From NCBI RefSeq assembly GCF_004099695.1, contig NZ_SCHL01000007.1, positions 1 to 64,000 on the forward strand: a stretch of 64,000 nt of DNA. Reading direction: 5' to 3'. This stretch comes from Methanosarcina sp. MSH10X1 (GTDB lineage: Archaea; Halobacteriota; Methanosarcinia; Methanosarcinales; Methanosarcinaceae). A program made the translations under genes and the position numbers. The notes under the pieces are model-generated. The model had not been told where the DNA came from. It was given only the letters and a program-made list of their open reading frames with translations, and made no database searches. Numbering within the stretch: position 1 is the first letter of the stretch; each line of letters begins with the position of its first letter. Shown in pieces: positions 37,188-46,400 of the stretch.

Positions 37188-38286
37188 TAGAGTCCACCAA
37201 AATTTTAAAGTTTTTCTGATACTCTGTTCCTATGGCTTTCCAATTGAGAAACTTTTCAGCGAATTTCCTTGCATTATTTGAATAATACTCACTGTCACTA
37301 AGTAAAAGATCAGCAATAGAATTAGCTGAGTCTTCAATATTATTAAAGTCTAAGACTATTCCTGCGTTGATATCTGCAATAAATCTCAAGTTTGGAATAT
37401 CTGATACTATACAAGGTAATCCAGAAGACATAGCTTCTGCAACTGCTAATGTAGGTCCTCCGCCCTCATATCTTGAGGCTGTAATGTAAAAATCTGAACA
37501 AGAGTAAAGATCAGGTAAGTTTTCTTTGATATGACCTAGAAAAATAACATCTTTTATATTATTTGTATAAACATATTTTTTTAAGGGTTCGAGTAATTCT
37601 CCGTCTCCAGCAACAACAAGCGTTACATTTTTTATATTTGATTTAAGTCTTTCAAAAGTTTGTATCAGTTTTAAAGGTTGCTTTAGTTTTATCAAACGGC
37701 CTACACTTAAAAGGATAATGTTTTCTGCTGGGAACCCGAACTTATTCCTGAGTATTTTCTTATTAAAAGCAGGCTTAAAAACAGAAGTATCAACTCCATT
37801 TGGAATATAAATGATTTTGTGAGTTACACCTGAATCTCTCATTTCATCCAAAACGGAGTATCCTACAGCGGTAAAGATAGTATGACTGCTAACTTTATTC
37901 AGACAATATTTCTCAATTCTAGATACGAAAAGATTATAATGAAGAGGATGTAATTTCTGAGCTGACTTTCCGTAATAAGTTGAATTTAAAGTTATTAAAG
38001 AACTACCGAACGGATTTTTTTTTAAAATAAAAGGATTATGTAACCATGCTATATCATAATCGTTATTCTTAAAGTGACTAGTTACTTTGTACCAGTAATA
38101 AATTAATCCAACTATGCCAAGTTTTCTAATCAATTTTGAGCTACCGAGCTTAATATCTGGACCAGTTGGAGAGCAAACACTGCAATCAATATCCATTGAT
38201 TTTAACTGTTCTACAACTCTATATGCTACGTTTGCTATCCCAGATCCATAGGGATAATATTCTGAAGCGCAAACCAAAACTTTCAT
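37177..38286 (-). CDS. GT4-family glycosyltransferase
   Basis: About 369 residues from ATG 38286 (MKVLVCASEYYPYGSGIANV); ATG 38295 would add three residues. Motifs: YIPNGVDTSVFKP, LLSVGRLIKLKQPLKLIQTF, VVAGDGELLEPLKKY, and SDFYITASRYEGGGPTLAVA with GLPCIVSDI. This is a complete GT-B donor site (EGGGPTLAVAEAMSSG). It overlaps the next GT4 gene by 11 bp. A/T-rich, in the same minus-strand cluster. Role in surface glycan assembly is inferred from context. Confidence 0.9.
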   Translation of the reverse strand: MKVLVCASEYYPYGSGIANVAYRVVEQLKSMDIDCSVCSPTGPDIKLGSSKLIRKLGIVGLIYYWYKVTSHFKNNDYDIAWLHNPFILKKNPFGSSLITLNSTYYGKSAQKLHPLHYNLFVSRIEKYCLNKVSSHTIFTAVGYSVLDEMRDSGVTHKIIYIPNGVDTSVFKPAFNKKILRNKFGFPAENIILLSVGRLIKLKQPLKLIQTFERLKSNIKNVTLVVAGDGELLEPLKKYVYTNNIKDVIFLGHIKENLPDLYSCSDFYITASRYEGGGPTLAVAEAMSSGLPCIVSDIPNLRFIADINAGIVLDFNNIEDSANSIADLLLSDSEYYSNNARKFAEKFLNWKAIGTEYQKNFKILVDSNGL

Positions 38287-38383
38287 GAAAATCATTCACA
38301 ATATTATTTTTAGCTCTTATGGCTGATTGTATGGATTTCTATTAAGTCTGTTATAATGACGATGTCAAATTAAATCAAATAAG

Positions 38384-39394
38384 TTAAGTCACTAATTTTT
38401 GCGAACCTGATGAAGTAACGTTAACTTGTTTAATGACCCCATGAATATCTCCCTCATCTTTAAACCAATCTACAAATTTGTTCAGGCCTTTAGTTATATT
38501 GAATAATGGCATGTATCCGATCATTTGATTTCCCAGATCAACGTCTGCAAGCGTATCCTCAGTATCTCCTTTTTGCTTACCGGCGTTAATTACCTCGGAC
38601 GTTGAGCCGGTAATGGACTTCAAGTTATCAATCAAATCATTTACACTGATCCGATTTCCGCCGCCAATATTCAAAACCTTTCCATCAGTTGCTTTATTGT
38701 AAAGGAGCCTTTTGTTTGCTTCTACAACATCTTCAATATAAGTGAAATCTCTAGTCTGTTCTCCATCACCAAAAACAGTAATAGGCTCATTTGCGAGCAT
38801 TTTGCGTGTGAATATTGAAATTGCAAGGTCAGGCCTCATTCTTGGCCCATATACTGTAAAATAGCGTAATGAGGTGGTTGGAAGCCCATAGATCTCATAA
38901 AATACCCTGCAGTAGTGTTCTGCAGCCAATTTACTAACACCGTATGGAGAAACCGGCTCTGTAGGATGTTGCTCATCAAAAGGAAGGTATTTTACTTTTC
39001 CATAAACCGAAGATGAAGAGGCATTAATAACCTTTTTTACACCAGCATCAAGAGAAGCTTTAAGCACGTTCAAAGTGCCCAGTACATTTACATCATTTGG
39101 CTTAAACGGGTCTTGAACTGAAATTCTAACGCCTGCCTGGGCAGCTTCATGATAAACGTAATCTACTGTGCTGTCAATTATCTGCTTCATTCTAGTAAGA
39201 TTAGTAATATCGGCATTGATAAAAGTGGCATCTCCACTGTTAAGGACAATATCCAGATTTCTCATCTTCAGGTCAGTAGAATAATAAGGATCAAGATTAT
39301 CGACAATAATAATTTCATGACCGTTTTTCGCAAGATTTTCGGCAATATGAGAACCTATAAAACCTGCACCGCCTGTGATCACGATTTTGGACAT
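38384..39394 (-). CDS. NAD-dependent sugar epimerase (extended SDR, UDP-glucose/glucuronate 4-epimerase type)
   Basis: 336 residues. NAD-binding ITGGAGFIGSHIAENLA opens the protein, followed by VDNLDPYYSTDLKMRNL, a signature close to UDP-glucuronate 4-epimerases. The catalytic ASSSSVYG and YGVSK (Y-x3-K) are intact, then LRYFTVYGPRMRPDLAI. The family interconverts C4 epimers of UDP-hexoses or their uronic acids; which sugar is not certain. It begins at 39394, immediately next to the stop of the GT4 gene at 39395, so the two are cotranscribed with the GT2 at 40522. A second, more WbpP-like epimerase is at 52277. Confidence 0.88.
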   Translation of the reverse strand: MSKIVITGGAGFIGSHIAENLAKNGHEIIIVDNLDPYYSTDLKMRNLDIVLNSGDATFINADITNLTRMKQIIDSTVDYVYHEAAQAGVRISVQDPFKPNDVNVLGTLNVLKASLDAGVKKVINASSSSVYGKVKYLPFDEQHPTEPVSPYGVSKLAAEHYCRVFYEIYGLPTTSLRYFTVYGPRMRPDLAISIFTRKMLANEPITVFGDGEQTRDFTYIEDVVEANKRLLYNKATDGKVLNIGGGNRISVNDLIDNLKSITGSTSEVINAGKQKGDTEDTLADVDLGNQMIGYMPLFNITKGLNKFVDWFKDEGDIHGVIKQVNVTSSGSQKLVT

Positions 39395-40498
39395 TTAGAT
39401 CAACTCTTCGTAAAGCTGGACTGTTTTATTCACAGTATCTTTCCAGGAGTAGTTCTCAACCACATTTCTCCTCCCGTTTTCCCTGAATTTCTTTGCGAGA
39501 GAGTGATCTGAAAGAACCTCAGAAAGTATATCTGCCAGAGCTTGAGGATCCTTTACAGGTACAAGTGTTCCACCGCCATCGACAATGTCAATAAGTTGTG
39601 GTAAATTTGAGCATACAACCGGCACACCGCAGGACATAGCTTCCAGAACGGTCCTTGGTACGCCCTCCTCAAGACTTGGGAGTACAAAAACGCTTGAATT
39701 TTGGTACAAACTTACAATTTCAGAATTTGGAATGAAGTCCTTCATTACGATGTTACTTTCTAGGTTCAAATCACGTATTTTTTGAAGAATCTGGTTTTTA
39801 TCCGGTCCCTTGCCAACCATTGTAAGAGTAGCATCGGGATGCTTGAGCCTTAAAATATTAAAAGCGTCGATAAGATAATCTACACCTTTTCCGGGAGCAT
39901 ATCTCCCTATCCATAACAATTGTTTTTTATCAAAACAGGACTCTTTAGCTGGAACGAACAGATCAGTGTCAATTCCATTATGTATTACATCGACCTTTCT
40001 AGACTTCACTCCCAGATCGACAAGTTCTTTTTTTTCGGTTTCTGTATAACAGATGACTTTATCCGCTGATGCAAAAGTGAGTTTTGCACCGGTAGCTGTA
40101 TAAAGATTTTGGAACCATTTAGGAGCGGTTTGGGAGTTTAATCCGTGATCGGTAATGACAAGAGGAGATGAGCCCATTTGTCGAACTGTTGCGCAAAGAT
40201 TAGTTGAAAAATAAAGGTGAGAATGAGCATGGATAATATCGTACTTTGACTGATTTTTCATCAGACCAAAAAACATGTTTGGTAGGATAGAGTTCCCAAG
40301 TATTTTTATAAATGGTTTAAAATTATGGATATAATAACCATAAGCAGATCTATATGTACGGTTACAATTTTCGCATGCTGTATAAACAGTCACATTATGC
40401 CCCAATCTGGTCTGGTCTTTAGACATTTCATGGGCATGAAGAGCGGCACCTCCTACTACAGAAGGATATAAGTCAGCAGCAACACGTAATATGTTCAG
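39395..40498 (-). CDS. GT4-family glycosyltransferase with probable CTG start
   Basis: About 368 residues. The frame is open to a TTG at 40525, but the family-like N-terminus is NILRVAADLYPSVVGGAALH. GGGAGGT lies upstream, with GGAGGT (minus strand, 40510-40505) six bases before CTG 40498, which would give MNILRVAADLYPS. No ATG, GTG or better-placed TTG is available, so a CTG start is proposed. Motifs: VIHNGIDTDLFVP, LLWIGRYAPGKGVDYLIDAF, SVFVLPSLEEGVPRTVLEAM and CGVPVVCSNLPQL. It overlaps or nearly abuts the GT2 gene ending at 40522. Confidence 0.85.
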   Translation of the reverse strand: MNILRVAADLYPSVVGGAALHAHEMSKDQTRLGHNVTVYTACENCNRTYRSAYGYYIHNFKPFIKILGNSILPNMFFGLMKNQSKYDIIHAHSHLYFSTNLCATVRQMGSSPLVITDHGLNSQTAPKWFQNLYTATGAKLTFASADKVICYTETEKKELVDLGVKSRKVDVIHNGIDTDLFVPAKESCFDKKQLLWIGRYAPGKGVDYLIDAFNILRLKHPDATLTMVGKGPDKNQILQKIRDLNLESNIVMKDFIPNSEIVSLYQNSSVFVLPSLEEGVPRTVLEAMSCGVPVVCSNLPQLIDIVDGGGTLVPVKDPQALADILSEVLSDHSLAKKFRENGRRNVVENYSWKDTVNKTVQLYEELI

Positions 40499-40521
40499 AA
40501 TATGACCTCCCAATAAGAAAT

Positions 40522-41418
40522 TCAAATCCCACCTAACTTAATTTCTTTAATCATCCTCGCCATTGCATGAAGGATAATCCCCGTAAACACCATGAACATC
40601 CCAACGATAATCAGCAGCGCCATCAAAAAAGTCGGCCCAAAACTCAAACTCCCTCCATAATAAAAATCATGTAATAGCTTCAGCCCCAGAGACAGCCCAA
40701 TTGCACTCATAAGCATTCCTGGAGCTGTGAAATAGTACAGAGGCCTTTTGTATTCCATATCCTTTAAAAGCCGTAACAGAACCTTGGGCCCGTGTACGAA
40801 AGGATTCTGGCTGGAAGTGTTCTCCAGATCGTACCGGCATCGAATTTCGACTTCGGTATATTTCAGCTTGTGATCCTTTGCCTGAATAAGAATTTCAGAG
40901 CCTGCGGACATGTCGGAGTCACTCAAGTTTATTTTCTCAATGGCTTTTTTGCCGTAAGCCCGAAAACCGCTCTGGGAATCTGTGACATTCAGACCGCCTG
41001 CAAAAGAAGTTGCCATATCAAGGACTCTCATACCCACTTTTCGGTATGCTGGAACGTTTTTTCCATTTCCATTGACAAACCTTGAGCCTATTACAAGGTC
41101 GAATCCGTTTTTCAAAGGCTCAAGCAGCCTGGGGATCTCATGAGGATCGTGCTGGCCGTCAGAGTCTATTATGACCATGGCACTTGCCCCAAGTTTTCTA
41201 GCTGTTTCAAAACAGTTCTTAAGAGCTGCCCCGTATCCTTTATTGGTTTCATGACGGACCACGTAGGCACCAAGGGATTCGGCTAGCTCGGCGGTGTTAT
41301 CGCAGCTACCGTCATCAACGACCACGACTTTGTCAACGTATTTCCTGCAGCCCAGGATTACGTTTGCTATTTTATTGGCTTCGTTATAAGCTGGCATTGC
41401 GGCAATTGTCAGGGTCAT
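40522..41418 (-). CDS. GT2 dolichyl-phosphate-sugar synthase-like enzyme (paralogue of 12615-13514)
   Basis: 298 residues from ATG 41418 (MTLTIAAMPAYNEANKIAN). Motifs are VVVDDGSCDNTAELAE, VIIDSDGQHDPHEIP (DxD), GSRFVNGNGKNVPAYR and DSQSGFRAYGK, then two C-terminal membrane helices. It is very similar to 12615-13514 throughout, and its base composition is like that copy rather than the A/T-rich genes to its left. It is the first gene of the minus-strand set 41418-38384. It probably makes a polyprenyl-phosphate sugar. Confidence 0.9.
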   Translation of the reverse strand: MTLTIAAMPAYNEANKIANVILGCRKYVDKVVVVDDGSCDNTAELAESLGAYVVRHETNKGYGAALKNCFETARKLGASAMVIIDSDGQHDPHEIPRLLEPLKNGFDLVIGSRFVNGNGKNVPAYRKVGMRVLDMATSFAGGLNVTDSQSGFRAYGKKAIEKINLSDSDMSAGSEILIQAKDHKLKYTEVEIRCRYDLENTSSQNPFVHGPKVLLRLLKDMEYKRPLYYFTAPGMLMSAIGLSLGLKLLHDFYYGGSLSFGPTFLMALLIIVGMFMVFTGIILHAMARMIKEIKLGGI

Positions 41419-42022
41419 AAATGGACATCTCTAAAGAAGGACTGTTTAATATTGGAAACAGTAGAAATTTTTTAACCAACAATTAGAATGAGACTATATA
41501 ACTTTTTTGCTTAAGATGTGTAATATTATATAAACAAATTAATAAAATCATCGTCCGCGGCTTCAATTCAATAAATATAAGAATTTACAATTAGACTAAC
41601 ATTAAGGGGAAGAAACTGCTGTATAAGAAAATATAGAAATGGGATTGAAAAGAGAATGAAAAAATGAGTCAAAAAAGACAGCGTAAGAGCATAGTACACT
41701 TTTCTCACATATAAGACAAAATTCTTTGAATCTTTTAGAGAAACTCTAAAAAAAATTGCTTTGCAGGGCAAATCTTTCTGACAGACACACGCCGCATTTT
41801 TTGAAAGATGCTCGGAGAGAAAAATTTTTTTAAAATTGATAATTTAGCAGTAAATTAGTTTAATTCTTTAATTATGAGCGATACCGATGATTAACATAGT
41901 TAAGAAGGTTAGCCAATTAAGTAAAAAGCAAAAATAATTACAGACATCACAGATAAAAAAGAGGAATAAGAGATAGGAAAAGATATAATTTGACTGCCCA
42001 AATCGGGCACACTTAGAGTAGA
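41419..42022. other. Gene-free A/T-rich spacer
   Basis: No ORF with recognisable features; the 67-codon frame at 41568-41771 is hydrophobic by composition and unsupported. It presumably contains the promoter of the 41418 gene and the 3' end of the 42023 gene transcript. Nothing else is seen. Confidence 0.5.
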
Positions 42023-43000
42023 TTATTGAACAGACTTGGCTTGCTTTATTAATCCTGCCATTGAATACATTACGATTCCAGTTACGGTCATAAAAATCCC
42101 TAAAAGAGCCAGAAAGATCATCAGGAAAGCCAGACCGAAACTTACGCTCTCCACGCCAAGATAAAAGGATTCAAAGAGCCTGACTCCCATGTATAAAGCG
42201 ACTGTTGCAAGGGCGAATCCCGGTACGGAGTAAAAGTACAGAGGTCTGTTAACCTCTAGATCTTCCATAACTCTTAAAAGTATTTCAGCGAAGAACTTTA
42301 TCGGGTTCCTGAAGTTACTATTTATATCGTAACGGACCCCGATTTCAACTTCTTTTATGCGAAGGCCGGATTTGCCTGCATCTGCAAGCATTTCGCTTTC
42401 TATTGCCATGCCCTGGGCGTTGAAACGGAAGAGATCTTTTGTAGAGGCTGCAAACGCACGGAACCCACTCTGAGAATCAGTAATTGTGAGGCCCGAGCTC
42501 AGGTTGGTGAACCTGTCCAGAATTGTCTGCCCTACACGGCGGTAGACGGGGGTGTTTCTGTCCAGGCCATTCAGGTAGCGGCTGCCGTTAACCAGATCTG
42601 CGCTGCCTTCAATGATCGGAGCGACAAGTTTAGGGATATCAGCCGGGTTATGCTGGCCGTCCGAATCCATTGTCACGATCACGTCGGCACCAAGATCGGC
42701 TGCGGCTGTAAAGCCGGTCTTTAAGGCTCCCCCTTTTCCCTGATTAACTTTATGGACAATCACTTCGGCTCCGGCTTTTCTGGCAACTTCAGCGGTCCGG
42801 TCAGAGCTTCCGTCATCGACAACAATTACATTATCGGCATAGAACCGAGTAAGGAGGACTATACTTCCGATGGAAACTTCTTCATTATAGGCAGGAAGGA
42901 TAACAGTGATATTTTGGGGAGATGTGCTGCTTTTGCACGCTTTTTCTTCATACTTTCTCATTTGCGTTTCACTTTTGCCCGCAAGCAATCTATTGCCCAT
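42023..43000 (-). CDS. GT2-family glycosyltransferase with C-terminal membrane helices
   Basis: 325 residues. NITVILPAYNEEVSIGSIVL opens the domain at ~30, then VIVVDDGSSDRTAEVAR, VTMDSDGQHNPADIPKL (DxD) and SGLTITDSQSGFRAFAA. Two C-terminal hydrophobic segments (~235-320) anchor it. It is a normal, apparently active polyprenyl-phosphate glycosyltransferase-type enzyme. It is followed at 43137-44105 by a diverged paralogue on the same strand that has lost these motifs. The N-terminal ~28 residues are polar and poorly conserved; an in-frame ATG is at residue 14 (MRKYEEK). Confidence 0.9.
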   Translation of the reverse strand: MGNRLLAGKSETQMRKYEEKACKSSTSPQNITVILPAYNEEVSIGSIVLLTRFYADNVIVVDDGSSDRTAEVARKAGAEVIVHKVNQGKGGALKTGFTAAADLGADVIVTMDSDGQHNPADIPKLVAPIIEGSADLVNGSRYLNGLDRNTPVYRRVGQTILDRFTNLSSGLTITDSQSGFRAFAASTKDLFRFNAQGMAIESEMLADAGKSGLRIKEVEIGVRYDINSNFRNPIKFFAEILLRVMEDLEVNRPLYFYSVPGFALATVALYMGVRLFESFYLGVESVSFGLAFLMIFLALLGIFMTVTGIVMYSMAGLIKQAKSVQ

Positions 43001-43136
43001 TTTGAATAACCCCAGTGCTACTTTGTAGAAATATTTTATTTAAATCGCAGCCATTCAGACATCTTCATAACAAGATTAAAAAATCTCAACTTGCCTTTTT
43101 TTCAGTGCAGATGCCTGAGCAGCTAAAATTAGATAC

Positions 43137-44105
43137 TTATACAGTCTCTGTTTGAGTAGCCACCTCTACAAGAGAATGAATCACAATTCCTCTCATTGTC
43201 ATGTAAACGCCGGCAACTGACAGAAAGACCATCAGTGATAGCGACCAGAGATGTAAGCTTCCTATTCCAAGGATAATGGCTCCAAGAAATTTCAAACCCA
43301 TGTAAAAACCGCAAGTAGCAAGGGCAAAACCTGGCACAGCATAGAAGTACAGGGGCTCATTGACCTCGATATCCCTCGCGACATCTCTCAGAGCGCCAAG
43401 AATATACCTGATAGGATATTTCACCTGATCTCCAAAATTACGATGGGTGCCTAGTTCAACCTCTTTTATGCGGAGGCTGGACATGCCTGTGTCTGCAAGT
43501 GCTCCATCTTCTATTGCCATGCCCTCGGCATCGAAATGAATGATGCGACTTGTAGAGGCTGCGCAGGCCCGGAAGATTGTCTGAGAATATTCGTTCTTGC
43601 GCGGATTTTTGTTGCCAAGCCTGCCAAGGATGGTCTGCCCTACACGACGATACACGGGAATTGTCCTATCCGGGCTGTTAAGATACAGGCTCCCATTAAC
43701 TATGTCTGCGCTACCTTTAATAATAGGGGCGACAAGCTTAGGGATATCTGCAGGGTTATGATGGCCGCTAGAACTCATTGTCACAATTATATCGGCACCA
43801 AGAGAGGCTGCAGCTGCAAAGCCGGTTTCGAGAGCTGCACCTTTTCCCCTGTTAGTATGGTGTATGATTACTTCAGCGCCGGCCTTTTTTGCAATTTCCG
43901 CTGTCCGATCTGAGCTTGCATCATCGACCACGACGACATTATCGGTATAAAGCCTCGTTAGAAGGATAATACTTCCAATAGAAGTTTCTTCATTGTAGGC
44001 AGGAAGTACTGCAACTATATTTTTAGAGATATTGTCCATAACACATTTGGTTTTCTTGTTTACTGTGGACCGGATACAATTACCCGTAAACAATTGATCA
44101 CTCAC
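43137..44105 (-). CDS. Degenerate GT2 paralogue, catalytic motif lost
   Basis: 322 residues from GTG 44105. It aligns along its length with 42023-43000: IVAVLPAYNEETSIGSII, VVVVDDASSDRTAEIAK, PVYRRVGQTILGRLG, and the C-terminal two-helix membrane anchor. The metal-binding MDSDGQHNP has become MSSSGHHNP, removing both aspartates of the DxD site. TITDSQSGFRAF is replaced by NEYSQTIFRACA. The frame is still open over 320 codons. It is probably an inactive pseudoenzyme, perhaps regulating or partnering its neighbour, or a gene early in decay. Confidence 0.85.
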   Translation of the reverse strand: MSDQLFTGNCIRSTVNKKTKCVMDNISKNIVAVLPAYNEETSIGSIILLTRLYTDNVVVVDDASSDRTAEIAKKAGAEVIIHHTNRGKGAALETGFAAAASLGADIIVTMSSSGHHNPADIPKLVAPIIKGSADIVNGSLYLNSPDRTIPVYRRVGQTILGRLGNKNPRKNEYSQTIFRACAASTSRIIHFDAEGMAIEDGALADTGMSSLRIKEVELGTHRNFGDQVKYPIRYILGALRDVARDIEVNEPLYFYAVPGFALATCGFYMGLKFLGAIILGIGSLHLWSLSLMVFLSVAGVYMTMRGIVIHSLVEVATQTETV

Positions 44106-45038
44106 TCTGGATGACCCCCTTAAATATTTTAGTTATTTTATCGCGTAACTCTATGTATTAATAATTTAAAGCACGTGGATATATGAAGGCCTTAAGAACT
44201 AATTAATCCAAAAAGGATAAATCCGTTAGTTTCTTAATCTGTTTAATCACGATACAGTTATATTTTTTTTAATTTGAATTTAGAAGAAAGATATATAAAT
44301 TTATTGACAGTTGTACTATCATAAAATAATAATTAAGAAATAACAACACCTAGAGAGTCTGTATCAATATGGACATAAAATTATACGATTGAAATAACAG
44401 TTTTTGAAAATTCGTATTAATCCAATGAACTAAAAATATAATAATTAATCAATAGAAGGATAAGTTTCAAAAACAGTATCTAAGAACCTCAGCTCGTCCA
44501 AAATTTCAGTTCCGCATACTTATGGATTTTCGCAAGAACCTATTTCACAGTATCTATAATTTCAAGCTCTTATTATTGCTTCTACCACTCGCCGCACTTC
44601 CCTAGGAAAAAGTAAAAGAAGGAAAAGTAAAATCAACAAAATTAGGGTAGTTAACTGTATTTGAGTGAACTAAAGGGGAAAAAGTATAAAGAAGAAGTAT
44701 GAAGAATAAACAGTATCAAAAAGGCTGGCGTCAGTAAAGAATCAGGTTTTCGCTCAGGAAAATAATCAAGAAATGGCTTAAAAAATATTCAGGAAAAAGC
44801 AGAAGAAAAGCTATAAGAAAGACAGGGGAGTCTGGGCGAAAATTAATAGAGAAAATGATGTAGGATAAAGAGAAAACAAGTACAAGAAATGGAAAGGAGA
44901 GCTTTTTAAGATTTTTATCCTTGAAAAATAGAGCGAAAGAGTAAAATGCATTAGAAAAATATTTACTTTGCTCAAAGAAAGGATTCGCTTTCTTGAGAAA
45001 AACAAAATATAATTTTGACTTAGAGCCGGATGACCTAC
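44106..45038. other. Gene-free A/T-rich spacer
   Basis: About 930 bp without a credible gene; purine-rich near 44590-44900 (aaaagtaaaagaaggaaaag). The 64-codon minus frame at 44811-45005 arises from this composition. It separates the divergent GT2 pair from the DUF1616 gene. Confidence 0.55.
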
Positions 45039-45914
45039 ATGACCGGAAATAAAGTTTCCTCAGATCTTTTGATTGTCACGGGGCTTATGCTCCTTACAGA
45101 TATCTTCGTGCTAACTCCCGGAATAAGTGAAACAATGGTCCGGAATGCGCTTGGACTACCTTTCGTACTTTTCCTGCCAGGATATGCTCTGATTGCAGCG
45201 CTCTTCCCTGCAAAATCCGATCTTGACGGAATCGAGAGGGTGGCTCTTTCTTTCGGATTGAGTCTCGCAGTTGTGCCCCTGATAGGGCTCGGCCTCAATT
45301 ATACACCCTGGGGGATCAGGCCCCTTCCAATTCTTGTAAGCCTGTCTACTTTCATTATTATCATGTGTGGGATTGCGTATTTCAGGCGGATAAAGCTTCC
45401 TGTAGCTGAGACCTTCAGTATTTCCTTCAGCTCAGCCGCACTTTCACTCAAAGCTGGAGTTCTGGACGGATCGGAATCGAAACTGGATAAAACTCTCACG
45501 GTTTTTCTTATTTTCTCCATTCTGCTTTCTGTCGCAACCCTTGGGTATGTAGTTGTGAGCCCAAAAGAAGGAGAACATTTTACGGAGTTCTATTTACTTG
45601 GACCGCAAGGAAAAGCCGACAATTATACTACAAATTATACGCTCGGACAGAGTGGGACAGTAATTGTTGGCGTTGTAAACCATGAGTACAGGCTCATGAA
45701 TTACACAATGGAACTAAAACTTGCAAATAAGTCACTGTCCCTTCCGGAGAATGTGAGGTATATTACCCTCGCCCATAACGAGACCTGGGAACAACCAGTT
45801 ATTTTTACACCTGCCTTTGAGGGCGAAGATATGAAACTTGAGTTCCTGCTCTTTAATGAGACTGAGAAAGAAACACCTTACAGGGACCTCAATCTCTGGA
45901 TAGATGTACAATAA
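45039..45914 (+). CDS. DUF1616 membrane protein (cassette 2)
   Basis: About 291 residues from ATG 45039 (MTGNKVSSDLLIVTG); the frame also has ATG 45030, but the M-x-G-N start is shared by the other two copies. Four N-terminal membrane helices are visible (LLIVTGLMLLTDIFVLTPGI, LPFVLFLPGYALIAALF). A fifth lies at ~165-185, then an outside beta-domain (HFTEFYLLGPQGK, YTMELKLANKSLSLPEN, MKLEFLLFNETE). It is not overlapping the CPBP gene this time, with a 486-bp gap. The function of DUF1616 is unknown. Confidence 0.85.
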   Translation: MTGNKVSSDLLIVTGLMLLTDIFVLTPGISETMVRNALGLPFVLFLPGYALIAALFPAKSDLDGIERVALSFGLSLAVVPLIGLGLNYTPWGIRPLPILVSLSTFIIIMCGIAYFRRIKLPVAETFSISFSSAALSLKAGVLDGSESKLDKTLTVFLIFSILLSVATLGYVVVSPKEGEHFTEFYLLGPQGKADNYTTNYTLGQSGTVIVGVVNHEYRLMNYTMELKLANKSLSLPENVRYITLAHNETWEQPVIFTPAFEGEDMKLEFLLFNETEKETPYRDLNLWIDVQ

Positions 45915-46400
45915 AAATAACTGGTTTTTTGAAAGTCCAGAAAATGAAAAGGCGATTGTAATAGGCAGCTTTTAAATCTGCCAATGATTTTTTGCACAGG
46001 CTTTTAAGTAGCTTGCCAGCTGTCGATAAATATTTATGTATATTATTCAGTAATCCAGATGAACTCCTTTCCTTAAAAATCTCAAATAGTCATATAAAGT
46101 TTTTATATTGGCATGGAATTCATTCGGGAGTTGAACTTTTTTAATAATTTAATACATTGAATATTCTGTGTTTTAAAAACGTGATTAAATTTTTAACCTT
46201 GTCAATATAAAGAACTCATGTGAATTTAGTAGCCAATTGAGCAAATACTATCAAAAAAAATTTATATGATATTTGAGTTAGAGATTGTATAGTATTTGGA
46301 ATTTTTGATATTTGACAATCTATTGTAAGAAATTTTAAAACTTTTATTCAAGGCGGATACGTGATAAACCTAAATCGCTCCATTAAAAAGGAGTTATTCC
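45915..46400. other. A/T-rich gap between DUF1616 and CPBP genes of cassette 2
   Basis: No ORF. In cassettes 1 and 3 the two genes overlap or are 2 bp apart, so this gap probably houses a separate promoter for the extended CPBP gene. AAAAAGGAG (46385-46393) lies ~8 bases before its ATG. No specific promoter box can be chosen among the many A/T runs. Confidence 0.45.

Noticed and set aside
44811-45005. 64-codon hydrophobic minus-strand ORF
   Set aside because: Arises from a purine-rich plus strand; no start signal and no family.
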